A DNA stretch of 64,000 nucleotides from an uncultured Alphaproteobacteria bacterium (GTDB lineage: Bacteria > Pseudomonadota > Alphaproteobacteria > HIMB59 > GCA-002718135): positions 72,680 to 136,679 of the forward strand of contig CABYHL010000002.1 of the NCBI GenBank assembly GCA_902518895.1, read 5' to 3'. Made by a program: the position numbers and the translations under genes. The notes under the pieces were generated by a model. That model ran no database searches. It saw nothing but the letters and a program-made list of their open reading frames with translations, and was not told where the DNA came from. This document shows positions 62,549 to 64,000 of this stretch, piece after piece (the stretch's first letter is position 1; each line of letters opens with the position of its first letter).

Positions 62549-63161
62549 CTTAAATAAAAATTTAAATAACTTTTTTAATAATAATAAGTTTTTAGGTTCC
62601 TTTCAGTCATTTAAAGATATTCCTTATTCAGATATAAAAAAAGAATGTTGTTTTATAGGTAGATCTAATGTTGGAAAATCTAGTTTAATAAATTCGTTAA
62701 CTAAAACAAAAAAACTAGCGAAAACTAGTAAAACTCCAGGAAGAACGCAGGCTATAAATGTTTTTTTAATTAGTGAAAAAATAAATATGATTGATTTACC
62801 TGGTTATGGTTTTGCCAAAGTATCAAAAGTTGCACGAGAAAATTTAATGACCTTGATTGAAGAATATATAGAAAATAGAGATACACTTGATCATGTTTTT
62901 TTACTCATTGACTCAAAAGTTGGTATCAAAAATTCTGATATTGATATGTTGGATTTATTGAGTAATTGTTCAAGAAAATTTTCAATAATTTTAACTAAAA
63001 TAGATAAAATATCTAATAACTATTTAGAATATCAAAAAAAATCAATTTTAAGTTTAATGCAAAATTATGAAAAATCATTTACGAAAATATATCAATCTGA
63101 GACCAAAAAAAATAATGGTATTACAGAGATTCAAAGATCTATATACGGGTTATCACAATAA
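62541..63161 (+). CDS. engB: Ribosome biogenesis GTPase YihA/YsxC (EngB)
   Basis: A 206-residue GTPase acting in 50S assembly. G motifs are GRSNVGKSSLIN (G1), TPGRTQ (G2), DLPGYGFAKV (G3) and LTKIDKI (G4). It follows yidC and precedes argB by 2 bases, a common alphaproteobacterial order. Confidence 0.96.
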   Translation: MASLNKNLNNFFNNNKFLGSFQSFKDIPYSDIKKECCFIGRSNVGKSSLINSLTKTKKLAKTSKTPGRTQAINVFLISEKINMIDLPGYGFAKVSKVARENLMTLIEEYIENRDTLDHVFLLIDSKVGIKNSDIDMLDLLSNCSRKFSIILTKIDKISNNYLEYQKKSILSLMQNYEKSFTKIYQSETKKNNGITEIQRSIYGLSQ

Positions 63162-63163
63162 AT

Positions 63164-64000
63164 ATGAAATTTGATTTTTTATCAGAGAGTGATCAGGCTT
63201 ATTTTATTCATAAAGCCTCAACCTTAGTTGAAGCTCTTCCATACATTCGAGAACATAGTGGTGATACCATTGTAATAAAATATGGTGGACATGCAATGGG
63301 AGATAGAAAACTGTCTGAGAGTTTTTCAAGAGATATTGGGTTATTAAAAGAAGTAGGTGTGTCACCAATTATTATTCATGGTGGAGGGCCTCAAATTGGT
63401 GAGAGACTTAAATCAAAAAATATATCAACACAATTTGTTGAAGGATTACGAGTTACTGATAAAGAAACAATTAAGGTAGTTGAGGAAGTTTTATCTAAGG
63501 ATATCAATTCAGAAATAGTAGAATCTATAAGTGCCTCTGGAGGAAAAGCGATAGGAGTATCTGGTAATGATAACTTAGTCACTGCAACTAAATTGAATGT
63601 GGAAATTAAAGATAGTGATTCAAATATTGAAAAAATAGTTGATATTGGTTTTGTTGGACAACCAAAAAAATTAAACAAGGATATGCTAACTAGCTTTATA
63701 AAAAATGGTCAAATACCTGTAATATCTCCTTTAGGTAAGGATGAAAATAATTTTACATATAATATTAATGCTGACACTGTTGCGGGTTTTATAGCAGGTG
63801 AGTTACAGGCAAGTAAATTATTATTACTAACCGATGTACCTGGAGTTTTAGACAAAGATGAAAAATTAATATCATCAATAACTTTAGAAGAAGCTAAAAA
63901 TATTGCTAATAAAGAATATATTTCTGGAGGTATGAAGCCGAAAATTAATACATGTATTGATGCAATGAAAAAAGGTGTTAAAAAATCTACTATTTTAGAT
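63164..64000 (+). CDS. argB: Acetylglutamate kinase, 3' end outside window
   Basis: Partial enzyme, 279 codons read to the window end, likely 15-25 residues short. It has IVIKYGGHAMGD, VSPIIIHGGGPQIGERLK, GNDNLVTA and ADTVAGFIAGELQASKLLLLTDVPGVL, all ArgB motifs. It phosphorylates N-acetylglutamate in arginine synthesis. Follows engB by 2 bases, so probably co-transcribed from the rpmH promoter region. Confidence 0.95.
   Translation, partial: MKFDFLSESDQAYFIHKASTLVEALPYIREHSGDTIVIKYGGHAMGDRKLSESFSRDIGLLKEVGVSPIIIHGGGPQIGERLKSKNISTQFVEGLRVTDKETIKVVEEVLSKDINSEIVESISASGGKAIGVSGNDNLVTATKLNVEIKDSDSNIEKIVDIGFVGQPKKLNKDMLTSFIKNGQIPVISPLGKDENNFTYNINADTVAGFIAGELQASKLLLLTDVPGVLDKDEKLISSITLEEAKNIANKEYISGGMKPKINTCIDAMKKGVKKSTILD

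Noticed and set aside
1-64000. tRNA, rRNA, riboswitch or other structured RNA genes
   Set aside because: All gaps are shorter than about 150 bases and none showed a cloverleaf, rRNA or known riboswitch core by eye; a covariance-model search would settle this.

Overview
The window is an AT-rich (roughly 30% GC by eye), very gene-dense piece of a bacterial chromosome. No gap between genes exceeds about 150 bases, and many genes overlap by 1-8 bases. A Rieske/cytochrome b/cytochrome c1 operon, rpmH-rnpA-yidD-yidC-engB-argB, uvrC-pgsA-moaD-moaE, a MarR/OmpR/histidine-kinase set next to ilvE, and COQ9- and UbiK-like proteins point to an alphaproteobacterium. Small genome style, low GC and the many uptake and sulfonate genes suggest a streamlined marine lineage such as SAR11 or HIMB59/AEGEAN-169. 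That placement is inferred. No tRNA, rRNA, CRISPR array, IS element or prophage was seen.

Region 1 (1-8.6 kb): a peptide/nickel-type ABC importer on the minus strand (large binding protein, two permeases, two ATPases, the last cut by the window edge). Divergent from it are a sulfatase and a zinc-site MetE-like protein. Region 2 (8.6-12.9 kb): an omega-aminotransferase plus alanine dehydrogenase, divergent from a small phosphotransacetylase and a DMT transporter. Together with sulfoacetaldehyde acetyltransferase (xsc, 31.2-33.0 kb) these make a complete taurine-type sulfonate breakdown route. Region 3 (12.9-27.0 kb): a sugar-type ABC importer without its own ATPase, an SDR, a HAD protein that lacks its nucleophile, a LacI regulator, and an unusual cluster of five SnoaL-like proteins (nine domains), a bicupin, a second MetE-like protein and a HisD/HpsN-type dehydrogenase.

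The LacI promoter and both divergent promoters of the SnoaL cluster carry the same palindrome, TATTCA-N6-TGAATA. Each copy is paired with a second, weaker copy about 20 bp away, so region 3 looks like one co-regulated and apparently undescribed catabolic system. Region 4 (27.0-33.0 kb) has a CysQ/APS-kinase-like/nucleotidyltransferase operon, a cation exchanger, a GMC oxidoreductase and xsc.

Region 5 (33.1-51.3 kb) is mostly housekeeping: DNA repair, phospholipid and molybdopterin synthesis, BCAA aminotransferase, two-component system, proline synthesis, Lgt, Prs, L25, Pth, YchF, the bc1 complex and TrmL. Region 6 (51.3-57.8 kb) is a zinc locus: znuA with a (DDH)n repeat, znuCB, zur, a CobW-type GTPase, a WD40 protein, a small C-x4-C protein and a 27-residue peptide with nine cysteines, with a perfect Zur-box-like palindrome between znuA and znuC. 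Region 7 (57.8-64 kb) has a short CCA transferase, a PdxH-like protein, panC and the rpmH-to-argB run, with argB cut by the window end.
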